From the NCBI RefSeq assembly GCF_000317515.1, contig NC_019738.1, positions 6,288,001-6,352,000 on the forward strand: 64,000 nucleotides of DNA, written 5' to 3'. The translations under genes were made by a program, and so were the position numbers. Below the pieces are notes generated by a model. That model worked only from the letters and a program-made list of their open reading frames with translations, ran no database searches and had not been told where the DNA came from. How positions within the stretch are numbered: position 1 is the first letter of the stretch; every line of letters begins with the position of its first letter. The DNA comes from Allocoleopsis franciscana PCC 7113. Its GTDB lineage: Bacteria; Cyanobacteriota; Cyanobacteriia; Cyanobacteriales; Coleofasciculaceae. Shown one piece after another: positions 8,491 to 19,105 of this stretch.

Positions 8491-10617
8491 ATGGCTAAGC
8501 CAGGTCAATCCTCCTTTCGTCGTATTTTGCTGTCGCGCTTATTGCTGCTGAGCGTACCAGTGTTACTGTTGGGGGTGTATGTAACCTACAGAAAGGCACG
8601 CTCGACGCTGTTGGAAACGGCTCGGCAAAATCTGATCGAGAGCGCCGTGAGAAAGGGACAGAATATTCAACAAGCGGTTGACACCCTCAAAGCTAATCTG
8701 GAGATAGCGAGGGAAAGCGTAGAGTTACAGTCCCCGTCTCCAGGCGCTGATCAAGAATTTATCGACCAACTCGCTCAACAATTACCGACCCTGATCGAGT
8801 GCGTGCAGCTGAGTGATATTCAAACCCGAAAGCTCGTGGCTAGTACTTGTGGCAACCAAGCGATCGCCCAAAAACAGCCAACGTTATGGCCTTGGCAGCG
8901 TTCTTTATTGCCACGCAACCGTTCTCCAATTTACGTGACGGCGCTACTTCCTCAAAAACCCTCAACAACAGTAGGCACCAACCCCAAGCGAACCGACTCG
9001 ACCCATCAACTCCCATTAGTGTTCAGCGCACCGGTCTATAACGCTGAGGGTCAACTTCGATATGCTCTGAGTATCCAGTCTTCCTTGGTTCATTCTCAAC
9101 CCACCAAGCGGAGGTCTTTATCGGGCTATCCGGTGGTAATTAATCAGGAAGGGACAATTTTATCCCATATCGATCCAACCCGAATTGGGCGCTCAATTGT
9201 TCAGGAAAAAGATAGGGGGGCGCTTAAGGAGGTCTTGAGCCAATCACTCGATGGTCAACAGGATTCTCTACATTTATTTTCTTTTGAAAGAGAGGGCGTC
9301 GAACTAGTCGCTGGGTACACGGCGATCCAGAGTCCGATGACGGCTGAGCCGAACCAAAAGTGGGTGATTTTATCCATTACGAGCATAGAGAGTGCCCTAT
9401 ATGGTCTCAAAGATATTCAGCAAGTTTTGCTTGTCCTCACCTGCTGCTTAATTGCGGCAAGTTTTTTAGCAACACTTTATGTAGCTCGTGACTTGGCTCG
9501 TCCTTTAGAAAAACTCAGAGATTACGCCTTACATGAATCGGATTTGCACTCTACGGATCGGATTCCTCGAAACTTCAAAATTCGGGAATTTAACCAATTG
9601 TCTGATGCCTTTGAGGGGATGATTACTCGTCTGAGAGCTTGGGCTGAAGAACTAGAAACAGCTTGGAAAGAGGCACAAACCGCCAACCAACTCAAAAATG
9701 AGTTTCTCGCGAATACTTCCCATGAACTGAGAACTCCACTCAATGGCATCATTGGCTGTCTGCGATTAGTACGGGATGGTTTTTGTGATGACCGAGAAGA
9801 AGAACTCGATTTCTTACAACGAGCGGATGATGCGGCAATTCACTTATTAGGAATTATTAATGACGTTTTGGATATTGCCAAGATTGAAGCCGGAAAGCTC
9901 ACGGTAGAAACAGAGCCACTTGATTTGCGAAAAATTCTGAATGAAGTGATTAATTTACAGGCTGTTCCCATTCAGCAGAAAGGCTTAGAATTTCATACCA
10001 CAGACCTGGATAAAGTGATTCCTGTTCGTGCCGATCCAGCTAAACTTAAACAAGTACTTTTAAATGTAGTTGGTAACGCTGTTAAGTTTACTGACTCTGG
10101 CAACATTACAATTAATACGCGAATAGAAGCGTTCGCTGAAACATCCCCTGAGGTTTCTTTGAATAATGGGAATGATCGAGGAGAAATTGCTGGTTCTAAG
10201 GAAAAGAAGAGAGAACGCTTATCCCTGCCTTCTACAGGTGATGCAAGTACGGATAGTACTTCAGTAACTCCTTCTTCGCGTGTTGTTGTGACTGTTAAGG
10301 ATACGGGAATTGGGATCGATCCCACTCAACAGCCTAAACTTTTCCGTCCCTTCGTGATGGTTGATGGGACAACCACGCGCAAGTGTGGAGGTACAGGTCT
10401 GGGTCTTGCGATTTCGCGGAATTTAATGTCACTGATGGGAGGGAATATTACCCTCTCTAGTGATGGGGATGGTCATGGGACTAAGGTGGAAATTTCTTTG
10501 CCTATCATTGAGCATTCATTACTATTTTCAGGTGACTCCCAATTATCCAATGATGTTGCTCAGATGTTTGAATCGGCTGATAATAATGCAGAAGACTCAA
10601 ATGTTATTAGTCAATAA
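8491..10617 (+). CDS. Membrane-bound sensor histidine kinase
   Basis: The 708-residue product has a transmembrane segment at about 13-32, a periplasmic sensing region to about 305 that looks Cache-like, a second membrane helix (about 308-330) and a HAMP linker. HisKA follows with the phospho-acceptor in NTSHELRTPLNG (H411). The ATPase domain has the N box (LLNVVGNAVKF), G1 (DTGIGID, D604) and G2 (GGTGLGLAIS). A low-complexity insert of about 50 residues separates N box and G1. No receiver domain is fused and no response regulator is adjacent, so it is an orphan kinase. The signal is unknown. Confidence 0.92.
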   Translation: MAKPGQSSFRRILLSRLLLLSVPVLLLGVYVTYRKARSTLLETARQNLIESAVRKGQNIQQAVDTLKANLEIARESVELQSPSPGADQEFIDQLAQQLPTLIECVQLSDIQTRKLVASTCGNQAIAQKQPTLWPWQRSLLPRNRSPIYVTALLPQKPSTTVGTNPKRTDSTHQLPLVFSAPVYNAEGQLRYALSIQSSLVHSQPTKRRSLSGYPVVINQEGTILSHIDPTRIGRSIVQEKDRGALKEVLSQSLDGQQDSLHLFSFEREGVELVAGYTAIQSPMTAEPNQKWVILSITSIESALYGLKDIQQVLLVLTCCLIAASFLATLYVARDLARPLEKLRDYALHESDLHSTDRIPRNFKIREFNQLSDAFEGMITRLRAWAEELETAWKEAQTANQLKNEFLANTSHELRTPLNGIIGCLRLVRDGFCDDREEELDFLQRADDAAIHLLGIINDVLDIAKIEAGKLTVETEPLDLRKILNEVINLQAVPIQQKGLEFHTTDLDKVIPVRADPAKLKQVLLNVVGNAVKFTDSGNITINTRIEAFAETSPEVSLNNGNDRGEIAGSKEKKRERLSLPSTGDASTDSTSVTPSSRVVVTVKDTGIGIDPTQQPKLFRPFVMVDGTTTRKCGGTGLGLAISRNLMSLMGGNITLSSDGDGHGTKVEISLPIIEHSLLFSGDSQLSNDVAQMFESADNNAEDSNVISQ

Positions 10618-10622
10618 TGATT

Positions 10623-10651
10623 AGGTAATAGGTAATGAGTAATGGGTAATG
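10623..10651 (+). repeat. Short tandem repeat (GGTAATR heptamer type)
   Basis: After the kinase stop codon there is a run of near-heptamer units (GGTAATA, GGTAATG, AGTAATG, GGTAATG). Short tandemly repeated heptamers in intergenic DNA are typical of filamentous cyanobacteria. No coding role is seen. Confidence 0.7.
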
Positions 10652-10694
10652 ATTCAAAATTCAAGAAAGTATGATTACCCTCACACAAACCTAC

Positions 10695-11408
10695 TTATTC
10701 CTGATCGTTCAATGCTAAAAATGCCTGTTTAGCAGCGGCTTGTTCTGCTGCTTTTTTAGAACGTCCTTGCCCTTCACCCAATCGCTGATTTTGCAGCCAG
10801 ACTTCAGCCGTAAAGCGGTGGTCATCCCCATGTATTAAACTTGTTTCTTTAAGGCGATACTCTGGGCGAAGTTTGTAGTGAGCTTGAGTCCATTCTTGGA
10901 GAGCATCTTTATAGTTTAGGCGGGCTGGATCTTGGCGCACTTCTGCGGCTAGTTGCTGCAAGTGAGGATCTAACCAAGGGCGCACAAGTTTTAGTGTATG
11001 GGTACTCAAGTAGAGTGCTCCTAACACCGCTTCAAAGGCATCTGCTAAGCGTGATGTCTCTCCTGCCGCGTCACTCGCTGCACTGCTAGACAGGAGTAAA
11101 TAACGTTCTAATCCATAAACTCTCGCTAACTGAGCAAGGATGCGATCGCTCACCAGTACCGAACGAATGGCAGCAAATTCACCGACTGAAGCGTTGGGAT
11201 AGGTTTCAAATAACAATTCTGAGGTCGCAATTCGCACAACGGCGTCACCGACGAATTCTAACTGCTCATAGTTGGCTTTAGCAGAAATACTTGGGTGCGT
11301 TAGTGCTAGGTCAAGCAGTGCCCACTGCACTGGAGCCTGATCGGACAACCCTAATTTTTGCACGAATTGCCGTAGTTGTTTCTGACGGCGAGGGTCTATG
11401 AGAGTCAT
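10695..11408 (-). CDS. rnc: Ribonuclease III
   Basis: The 237-residue product has the RNase III signature YEQLEFVGDAV (acidic residues E48, E51, D55) and the second catalytic patch LADAFEAVLGALY. A C-terminal double-stranded RNA-binding domain follows (about 160-237: LNYKDALQEWTQAHY, GQGRSKKAAEQAAAKQAF). It cleaves double-stranded RNA in rRNA maturation and regulatory RNA turnover. Full length for the family; cyanobacteria often carry more than one RNase III-type enzyme, so this may be one of several. The start is the ATG at 11408. Confidence 0.93.
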   Translation of the reverse strand: MTLIDPRRQKQLRQFVQKLGLSDQAPVQWALLDLALTHPSISAKANYEQLEFVGDAVVRIATSELLFETYPNASVGEFAAIRSVLVSDRILAQLARVYGLERYLLLSSSAASDAAGETSRLADAFEAVLGALYLSTHTLKLVRPWLDPHLQQLAAEVRQDPARLNYKDALQEWTQAHYKLRPEYRLKETSLIHGDDHRFTAEVWLQNQRLGEGQGRSKKAAEQAAAKQAFLALNDQE

Positions 11409-11442
11409 GATTTAAGATGAACAACACTTACTATAAGTGAGT

Positions 11443-11910
11443 TTAAGCAAGTAGACCTAAGATTTTCAAAAATTTGCTGCCAAACTCATTTTTTCCAAAA
11501 ACGGTCTGATCCAATTTTGTTACCAATCTTAATAATCCCACAAAAGCAAAGCTGTTTAAACGACTATCACTGGTGAAATCCTCGTTAGAGGCATAAAAAT
11601 TTAAAAATTTTTCTATATTATGAAAGTCAGCTTTATCTAATACATATAAGTAATGTAAAAACTCTTGATGAGTGATTTCATTATTAATATGAGCCACGAA
11701 AAACTTAAATAAAGCATCTGCTTTAGCCAATTCATCAAAGCGGTCTAAAGCGATAATTAACTTTTCTTCTAAATTCTTTTTATAGTCTTGATTAGCAATT
11801 ACTTTATCAAACTTATTTTTAAAATTATCATCAATGCTCTCGAAACCCTTCAGAAAGAGTAGCGTTTTTTCCATAAAAAATTGCTCCCGAACTGTCAAAA
11901 AAGTTGTCAT
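11443..11910 (-). CDS. Hypothetical all-alpha protein
   Basis: The 155-residue product is rich in Lys, Phe and Asn and predicted all-helical (EKTLLFLKGFESIDD, EEKLIIALDRFDELAKADALFKFF, SFAFVGLLRLVTKLDQ). I recognise no named domain; the pattern of an ExxLxFLK helix followed by LLDRxDxL resembles small proteins often seen near mobile or defence genes, where an extra N-terminal helix usually precedes it. An in-frame stop lies seven codons before the ATG, so this copy cannot be longer. It is more AT-rich than rnc, 34 bp further on, and may be acquired. Confidence 0.55.
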   Translation of the reverse strand: MTTFLTVREQFFMEKTLLFLKGFESIDDNFKNKFDKVIANQDYKKNLEEKLIIALDRFDELAKADALFKFFVAHINNEITHQEFLHYLYVLDKADFHNIEKFLNFYASNEDFTSDSRLNSFAFVGLLRLVTKLDQTVFGKNEFGSKFLKILGLLA

Positions 11911-12174
11911 TGCAGAATAATCAGTTTCTCAGATTAAAATTTCACTGGTCGGTTTATTCTGAATTGAGCCAGTCAATTCAAAACGAAATCCAGGCTTAAG
12001 CTAAATACTACTGATATAACCTAAGTTCGTCGTAGCACTCAAGTAGCTCAAGCTGGCAAACAGCAAGTACAAAAACTGAGGTTAGCTCCATCCGGCTTAG
12101 GCTAACGAACGAGTCATGTCAAGATGCAGAAAGTGAAAGTGAGAACCTAAAGTCCTGTCAGCAGGTTCAAAAAA

Positions 12175-12607
12175 GGAGAGAGTCGGGCATAAGCCGGGTT
12201 CTGTTCTCCACAGCAGCAGAACTTCTGGGAGGGCAGTTATCTATCTGGGACATCTGTTACCAGATGCCTCTAGCGGTTCTTGTCAGCGGAACTGGGAAAA
12301 GACCAACCGTAGTTCCTACGACCTTGCTCCCAACCGGGGTTTACCGAGCCAGCACCTCTCGATGCTGCTGGTGCGCTCTTACCGCACCTTTGCACCCTTA
12401 CCCTCAACAACGTATGAAGTGTAAAGTAAGAAATCTGAAATTTCATCCTTTATCCCTCAGACTTGAGAAGGCGGTATATTTCTGTGGCACTATCCTCACG
12501 GTCACCCGCACTGGGCGTTACCCAGCAAGTTTGGCCTTTCGGGAGCCCGGACTTTCCTCAGACTCTACGAGAATGCGAGTCCGCAACTACCTTCGCCTAC
12601 TCTCTCC
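12175..12607 (-). ncRNA. rnpB: RNase P RNA (bacterial type A)
   Basis: Read on the minus strand, the 5' part holds GAGGAAAGTCCGGGCTCCC, the near-universal start of the conserved core, followed by the TGCTGGGTAACGCCCAGTG hairpin and ACAGAAATATACCGCC. The 3' end is AGAACCCGGCTTATGCCC. The ends pair as helix P1: GGAGAGAGT at 12599-12607 with ACTCTCTCC at 12175-12183. The length of about 433 nt suits cyanobacteria. Divergent sequence near 12420-12470 is probably the variable P12 arm. A T6 run just past the 3' end (12169-12174) may end transcription. It is the catalytic RNA of tRNA 5' maturation. Confidence 0.96.
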
Positions 12608-12807
12608 TCATCCAGTCTAATCGCCGTGAGGCATTAGCTGTTAGCTTTTGACAAAGAAAAGGAGCAAGCGACTACAGATTTGGCTCTAGAGAGGAGGTGA
12701 GGAGCGAAAGGTTTGTCGGTGATGGCGGGAAGAAAGATAAAAAATTCTAATTTCCTCCTAAAGCTGCGGTTCCACTTTTCCCCAGTCTATGACTTCATTG
12801 GTTCCGG

Positions 12808-13437
12808 CTAGGATTTCTTTTTCGGAGGTGGTGTCAAGGCGATGAGCAAGGCTTTTGTCCAGCGTAGTTTTTGAGGGGTTAACTTACAGTTCACGAAGCA
12901 GGAACGCTCTGCCGCTCCCGGTTGAGATAACTTAAAGGATAATCGAAGGGTGAATGGCTCAGCTTTTTTAGATGCTTTTTTGAGCTTTGGTACCTTAAAT
13001 AAGTTTCCGTTGATGTCTTTGTCATCACTCAACTCTTCGTCAATTTTTTGATTGGCGACAATGATACTGGGAACTTGCTTTTGCGGGATTTCGGCTAGTC
13101 CTTTAGTGACCCGAATGATTCGACTAACATTTCCTTCATAATTCGTAATAGAGCTTTCGTCCCAATTGACTCTAAGAGTGATGGCAGAATCCTCAGAAGA
13201 TTTATTCTTTATGCCAATTCTTATCGTTTTTAAATCATCGAGTTGATAACTGGGCTTGAGCTTTTTAAAGTCAATATCTACTATATCTTTGATTTCATTG
13301 GCAGTGAGTTCATTATTTATAAATTCATTATCAACCTCTAATGTAACTTGAGTTTCTAAAGATTGATAGGCTTTATAAAATACGTAAATAACAATTATGA
13401 TATAAACCGTAAAGACTAATAAATTTCGACTATCCAT
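12808..13437 (-). CDS. Hypothetical membrane-anchored protein
   Basis: The 209-residue product has one N-terminal transmembrane helix (about 7-22, LVFTVYIIIVIYVFYK) and a soluble remainder of alternating strands (IRIGIKNKSSEDSAITLRVNWDES, split here for length; FTLRLSFKL) that looks like a beta-sandwich. It ends in the basic tail PPPKKKS. I recognise no family or catalytic motif. It stands alone between rnpB and corA on the same strand and has no visible operon partner. Confidence 0.6.
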   Translation of the reverse strand: MDSRNLLVFTVYIIIVIYVFYKAYQSLETQVTLEVDNEFINNELTANEIKDIVDIDFKKLKPSYQLDDLKTIRIGIKNKSSEDSAITLRVNWDESSITNYEGNVSRIIRVTKGLAEIPQKQVPSIIVANQKIDEELSDDKDINGNLFKVPKLKKASKKAEPFTLRLSFKLSQPGAAERSCFVNCKLTPQKLRWTKALLIALTPPPKKKS

Positions 13438-13563
13438 GTTGTAAACCTCTTCAATAATTTACGATTTTAAAGTTAAAAATTGGCTGGTTTAAAAACACAA
13501 TAACTAAAAAATATCTTTACTAAACAGCGATAGGTTGACTCTTTTGTGAGAATTTTCCGTATT

Positions 13564-14718
13564 TTAATCATTGTCAATAGTGGAAAAATTATTAAACCAA
13601 CCCCGACGCCAGAAAAAGTAGCATAGAGCTACCGCGATCGCCACCATTATCCCCCAACAGGCGAAATAGCCCCACCTCACCTTAAGTTCTGGCATGTATT
13701 CAAAATTCATACCATAAACTCCAGCAATAAACGTAAGTGGGATAAAAATTGTTGAGATTACGGTCAAGAATTTCATAATCTCATTCATCTTGTTGCCCAC
13801 CGAAGACAGGTAAACATCCATTAGACCTGAAGCCAGTTCGCGATAAGTTTCTACCATATCCATTACTTGAACGGTGTGATCATAGCAGTCGCGCAGATAA
13901 ATTTGGACGTTGGGACTGATCAGATCACTATCACCCCGAATTAAGGAGTTAATTGCATTTCGCTGAGGCCAGATCGACCGACGCAAGGCTAATAATTCTC
14001 GTCTGAGTTGGTAGATCTTTTCTAAAGTCTGTCGGGTGGGGTTGCGGAGGACTTCATCCTCTAATTCTTCAATCCGTTCCCCATAGTCTTCCAGAACTGG
14101 AAAAAAGCCATCGATCAAAGCATCTAAAAGGGCATAGGCTAAATAATCTGTTCCTGATTTTCGGACACTGCCTTTATTGGTACGAATGCGATCGCGCACG
14201 GGACCAAAGCAATCTCGTTGGGGTTCCTCCTGTACGGTTAGTAAATAATGTTTGCCTAACACAAAACTAACTTGCTCAATCCAAAAGCCATCTCCCTTTT
14301 CTTTGGGCATCACCATCTGAGCAATGATCACTAACTGATCATCGTAATTCTCGATTTTTGGGCGTTGGGGTACATTAACCACATCTTCCAGCACAAGGGG
14401 ATGCAAATCAAATACTTTACCCAATCGCTGTAAGATATCTTCACTACCCAAGCCGCTAACATCAACCCAAGAAACTGACTCGGTATCTAAGTAGAGAGTA
14501 CAGTCCTCAGGATTAACGACGTGAATACGAGTAGCGTTGGATTCGTTGTAGTCAATTAAAACAATCTTAGACGGTGCAGCGTCTTCTTCGATGATCAGGG
14601 TTCCTGGTAGGCTACCGGGTTTATCGTAGAAGTAATCAAATAAATCTTCTTCTTCTTCTTCTTTTTCTGTTTGTGCGACTAACTCTAAATCAGGGACACG
14701 TCTTTCTCTCATGTTCAT
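13564..14718 (-). CDS. corA: CorA-type magnesium/cobalt transporter
   Basis: The 384-residue product has a large acidic cytoplasmic domain, the stalk helix (QRNAINSLIRGDSD, DHTVQVMDMVETYRELASGLMDVYLS) and two C-terminal membrane helices. The signature YGMNFEYMPEL, with the GMN pore motif, sits at the end of the first helix. CorA proteins form pentameric inner-membrane channels for Mg2+ and Co2+. The N-terminal acidic run (EKEEEEEDLFDYFYD) is a lineage-specific extension. The starts at 14718 and 14712 are both plausible. Confidence 0.95.
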   Translation of the reverse strand: MNMRERRVPDLELVAQTEKEEEEEDLFDYFYDKPGSLPGTLIIEEDAAPSKIVLIDYNESNATRIHVVNPEDCTLYLDTESVSWVDVSGLGSEDILQRLGKVFDLHPLVLEDVVNVPQRPKIENYDDQLVIIAQMVMPKEKGDGFWIEQVSFVLGKHYLLTVQEEPQRDCFGPVRDRIRTNKGSVRKSGTDYLAYALLDALIDGFFPVLEDYGERIEELEDEVLRNPTRQTLEKIYQLRRELLALRRSIWPQRNAINSLIRGDSDLISPNVQIYLRDCYDHTVQVMDMVETYRELASGLMDVYLSSVGNKMNEIMKFLTVISTIFIPLTFIAGVYGMNFEYMPELKVRWGYFACWGIMVAIAVALCYFFWRRGWFNNFSTIDND

Positions 14719-14760
14719 TTACCTCATATTGTTCATTTTCTTGAACTTTTCATATTGGTG

Positions 14761-15092
14761 TCAGCTAAAACTTCTTTCTATAAATTTAATTTCCTCCTTA
14801 AGCCCCTCCGAATGAATCCATCCAACATATCCTACAAATTCACAGTTATTTTCCCGGTCAAAAATATAAACATGATAAATTTTTAAAAAATTGTTCCAAA
14901 AACGTAGTATTCCGCCACCATCTCTAAACGTTAACTCAGCAAGAGTATTCTTAATACATCTCCCCAAAAACTAGAGTAAAAATGGGGCAATGATTTTTCT
15001 TGTTGGTCAAACTCTTCCTTAATTAAGTTTTTCAACTTATCTGCATATTTGACATCGTGTGTGGCGACACCATGAATGAAAAATACTAGCAT
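14761..15092 (-). pseudogene. Decayed alpha/beta-hydrolase-like gene
   Basis: An ATG at 15092 opens a 53-codon frame (MLVFFIHGVATHDVKYADKL ... FYSSFWGDVLR) that ends at 14931. The FIHGVATHD motif followed by an FYSSFWGD segment is what I expect at the N-terminus of cyanobacterial alpha/beta-hydrolase-like proteins, which are much longer. A second frame (14761-14967) gives an unrelated-looking C-terminal piece (GYVGWIHSEGLKEEIKFIE). The most economical reading is a gene that lost its middle and shifted frame. It lies between corA and groL. Confidence 0.55.
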
Positions 15093-15224
15093 TGTCGGTC
15101 AATCAGCCTCTAAAGCTGTCATTGTTTAATCCAGTATTACTACAAAGATCCGTAAACGCAACAAAATAGCAGCCTGCCACAAAAGACAAGCTGCTATAAA
15201 GATTCTTACCTAGAAAGTGGTGGA

Positions 15225-16962
<1,738 letters not shown>

Positions 16963-16982
16963 GTCAAGGAGGGAATTTAACT

Positions 16983-17324
16983 CTATGTCTCTGGGGTTGG
17001 GGTGTGGTCAACCGCAAGAGACTGTGGAGCGGCTTGTAATACCGCCTCCAACAACCCTGGAAACAGCGCATCTAAATCCTCGCGCCGCAAAGAATTGAGG
17101 TGTTGTGTTCCTTCTTTGCGACAGTAAAGCACACCCGACTCCCGCAAAACTTTAAAGTGATGGGACATCGTAGACCGGGCAATGGCTAAATCAAACGCTG
17201 CACAGGGTTGTTCACCCTTCGTCGCCAGCCGCCTCACAATTTCAAGCCGCACCGGATCGCCTAGCGCATACAATACGCCTGCTAAAGATATGTCTTTTGG
17301 GTCTGGATGATACAGCAGTCTCAT
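16983..17324 (-). CDS. ArsR-family transcriptional regulator
   Basis: The 113-residue product has the ArsR winged helix: LAGVLYALGDPVRLEIVRRL, then the recognition helix ARSTMSHHFKVLRESGVL. Two cysteines (QPCAAFD and LYCRKEG) could sense thiol-reactive species, but a metal site of the ELCVCD type is absent. It is divergent from trxA with an 80-bp gap holding the palindrome TTCGAGA-T-TCTCGAA, and the genes on the other side encode thiol and redox enzymes. I infer a redox- or electrophile-responsive repressor of itself and the trxA cluster. Confidence 0.9.
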   Translation of the reverse strand: MRLLYHPDPKDISLAGVLYALGDPVRLEIVRRLATKGEQPCAAFDLAIARSTMSHHFKVLRESGVLYCRKEGTQHLNSLRREDLDALFPGLLEAVLQAAPQSLAVDHTPTPET

Positions 17325-17362
17325 AGTTGCATTATCGCATAGGCTGAACTATAGTTTAATTA

Positions 17363-17377
17363 TTCGAGATTCTCGAA
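17363..17377. promoter_or_regulatory. Palindromic operator between arsR-type gene and trxA
   Basis: TTCGAGA-T-TCTCGAA is a perfect 7-1-7 palindrome in the 80-bp divergent promoter region. It lies 38 bp upstream of the regulator start and 27 bp upstream of trxA. Position and symmetry suit the homodimeric ArsR-family protein encoded next to it. An outer imperfect pair (ATAGTT and AACTAT) widens it. Confidence 0.8.
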
Positions 17378-17404
17378 CTATGGAAATAATACGGGAGGAC
17401 AAGA

Positions 17405-17728
17405 ATGTCATCAGTGACCCAAGTGACAGACGCAACATTCAAGCAAGAAGTCCTCGAAAGTGAACTTCCGGTATTAGTCGATTTTTGGGCACCTTGGTGT
17501 GGCCCCTGTCGAATGGTAGCTCCCACAGTGGATGAGGTTGCTTCTCAGTTTGCAGGACAGGTGAAAGTGGTAAAACTCGACACCGATCAAAATCCCGGTA
17601 TCGCCAGCCAGTATGGGATTCGCAGCATTCCCACCTTACTGGTGTTCAAGGAAGGACGGCAAGTCGATACAGTAGTGGGCGCAGTTCCAGCAACCACTTT
17701 GGCTCAAACATTAGAAAAGCATCTGTAA
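17405..17728 (+). CDS. trxA: Thioredoxin
   Basis: The 107-residue product has the thioredoxin fold with active site [10 protein letters not shown], the cis-proline segment [10 protein letters not shown], and a normal length. It is a cytosolic disulfide reductase. A strong GGGAGGA ribosome site precedes the ATG. It is the first gene of a plus-strand redox cluster (broken dehydrogenase, GST, old yellow enzyme) and probably under control of the divergent ArsR-type regulator. A second thioredoxin gene lies at 39921-40238. Confidence 0.96.
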   Translation: MSSVTQVTDATFKQEVLESELPVLVDFWAPWCGPCRMVAPTVDEVASQFAGQVKVVKLDTDQNPGIASQYGIRSIPTLLVFKEGRQVDTVVGAVPATTLAQTLEKHL

Positions 17729-17773
17729 GGCGGCTGGAAAAGAAGTCGTTTAAATGGAGCAGCGAAAGAGAGA

Positions 17774-18233
17774 GTGCTGCCACTACTCAATCTTCTGGGG
17801 CAAAAAGTGTTCGATCTGGGAGAGCAGGTGAGTGCTGCCAATGTTGTCAAACTCTCCGGTAATTTCCTGATTATCTCTGCGATCGAAGCAATGGCAGAAG
17901 CGTTTACTTTAGCCGAAAAGAATGGAATTGACCGAAGTCAGGTTGCTGAATTGTTTGGTCAAACCCTCTTTGCCTGTCCCATTTATCAAAACTATGGGCG
18001 GATGATTGCTCAACAACAGTATGAACCTGCCGGATTCAAACTGGCTTTGGGGTTATAAAGATGTTGAATTAGCGTTGCAAACAGCCAAAGAAAGTCAGAT
18101 GCCTATGCCACTCGCTAGCTTAGTTCGCGATCGCCTAATTTCATCCATCGCTAAAGGAAGGGGAGAGATTGATTGGACGGGGCTTGCTTTGAGCGTATCG
18201 GAAGAAGCAGGAATTCCAGGCAATCGGAAGTGA
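17774..18233 (+). pseudogene. Remnant of a beta-hydroxyacid dehydrogenase (NAD-binding) gene
   Basis: Two overlapping frames together read as the C-terminal helical domain of a 3-hydroxyisobutyrate/6-phosphogluconate-type dehydrogenase: GQKVFDLGEQVSAANVVKLSGNF with the substrate-site GN(F/x)LI segment in frame 1, then GYKDVELALQTAKE in frame 2. They are joined if one G of the GGGG run near 18050 is removed, so a single-base insertion shifted the frame. The whole N-terminal Rossmann domain is missing. The gene is therefore truncated and frameshifted, and presumably inactive. Confidence 0.85.
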
Positions 18234-18287
18234 CATAAACTGACAAATTCATTGCACCAATGCTTACAAAATTAGGAGAAATAACTC

Positions 18288-18986
18288 ATGATTGAACTTT
18301 ACTATTGGACAACACCCAACGGTCATAAAATCACGATGTTCTTGGAGGAAGTTGGACTCCCTTACACCATTATTCCCGTTAACATTGGTGCTGGCGATCA
18401 ATTTAAGCCCGACTTTCTCAAGATAGCCCCCAACAATCGCATCCCCGCCATTATTGACCACGAACCCGCTAATGGGGGTGAACCCATTTCAGTCTTTGAA
18501 TCAGGTGCAATCTTGCTGTACTTAGCCGAAAAAACCGGGAAACTGATTCCCAGTGATTTGCGCCAACGAGTTGAAGTCCTTCAATGGTTATTTTGGCAGA
18601 TGGGGGGACTTGGGCCAATGGCAGGGCAAAATCACCACTTCAGCCAATATGCCCCAGAAAAGATTTCCTATGCCATCGACCGTTATGTGAATGAAACAGG
18701 GCGTTTATACGCTGTCCTGAATCAGCGATTGGCAGATCGAGAATTTGTTGCTGGCAACTATTCAATCGCCGATATTGCCGCCTATCCCTGGATCGTCCCC
18801 CACGAAAATCAAGGCCAAAAGCTAGAAGATTTCCCCAACCTGAAGCGCTGGTTCGAGACAATTCAGACACGTCCGGCAACCCTTCGTGCCTACGAGAAAG
18901 CAGAATCCTTCAAAAATCAGGCGCTCGATATTGAAAAATCCCGGTCATTGCTATTTAATCAGTCAGCCACAACCGTACAGCCTTAG
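18288..18986 (+). CDS. Glutathione S-transferase, YfcG/Nu-class type
   Basis: The 232-residue product has an N-terminal thioredoxin-like domain starting MIELYYWTTPNGHKITMFLEE, with the Thr/Asn site used for glutathione in the YfcG (Nu) class instead of Tyr, the cis-Pro loop NNRIPAIIDHEP, and ESGAILLYLAEKTG. The C-terminal helical domain includes QMGGLGPMAGQNHHF. YfcG-type enzymes are disulfide-bond reductases that use glutathione. An AGGAG ribosome site precedes the ATG. The gene follows the broken dehydrogenase and precedes an ene-reductase gene. Confidence 0.92.
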   Translation: MIELYYWTTPNGHKITMFLEEVGLPYTIIPVNIGAGDQFKPDFLKIAPNNRIPAIIDHEPANGGEPISVFESGAILLYLAEKTGKLIPSDLRQRVEVLQWLFWQMGGLGPMAGQNHHFSQYAPEKISYAIDRYVNETGRLYAVLNQRLADREFVAGNYSIADIAAYPWIVPHENQGQKLEDFPNLKRWFETIQTRPATLRAYEKAESFKNQALDIEKSRSLLFNQSATTVQP

Positions 18987-19105
18987 AGTCTATTGGCAAA
19001 CTCTAAAAAGCCTCCTCTCTTCCCTTCTCTCCTCAGCGCCCTTTGTGACTCTGTGGTTCCTTTTCTTACAACTAATAATACTTTCGAGAACTTCAACCCC
19101 TGAAT

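Noticed and set aside
12264-12651. Two plus-strand frames of 118 and 62 codons
   Set aside because: They lie antisense to the highly conserved RNase P RNA and have no protein-like features.
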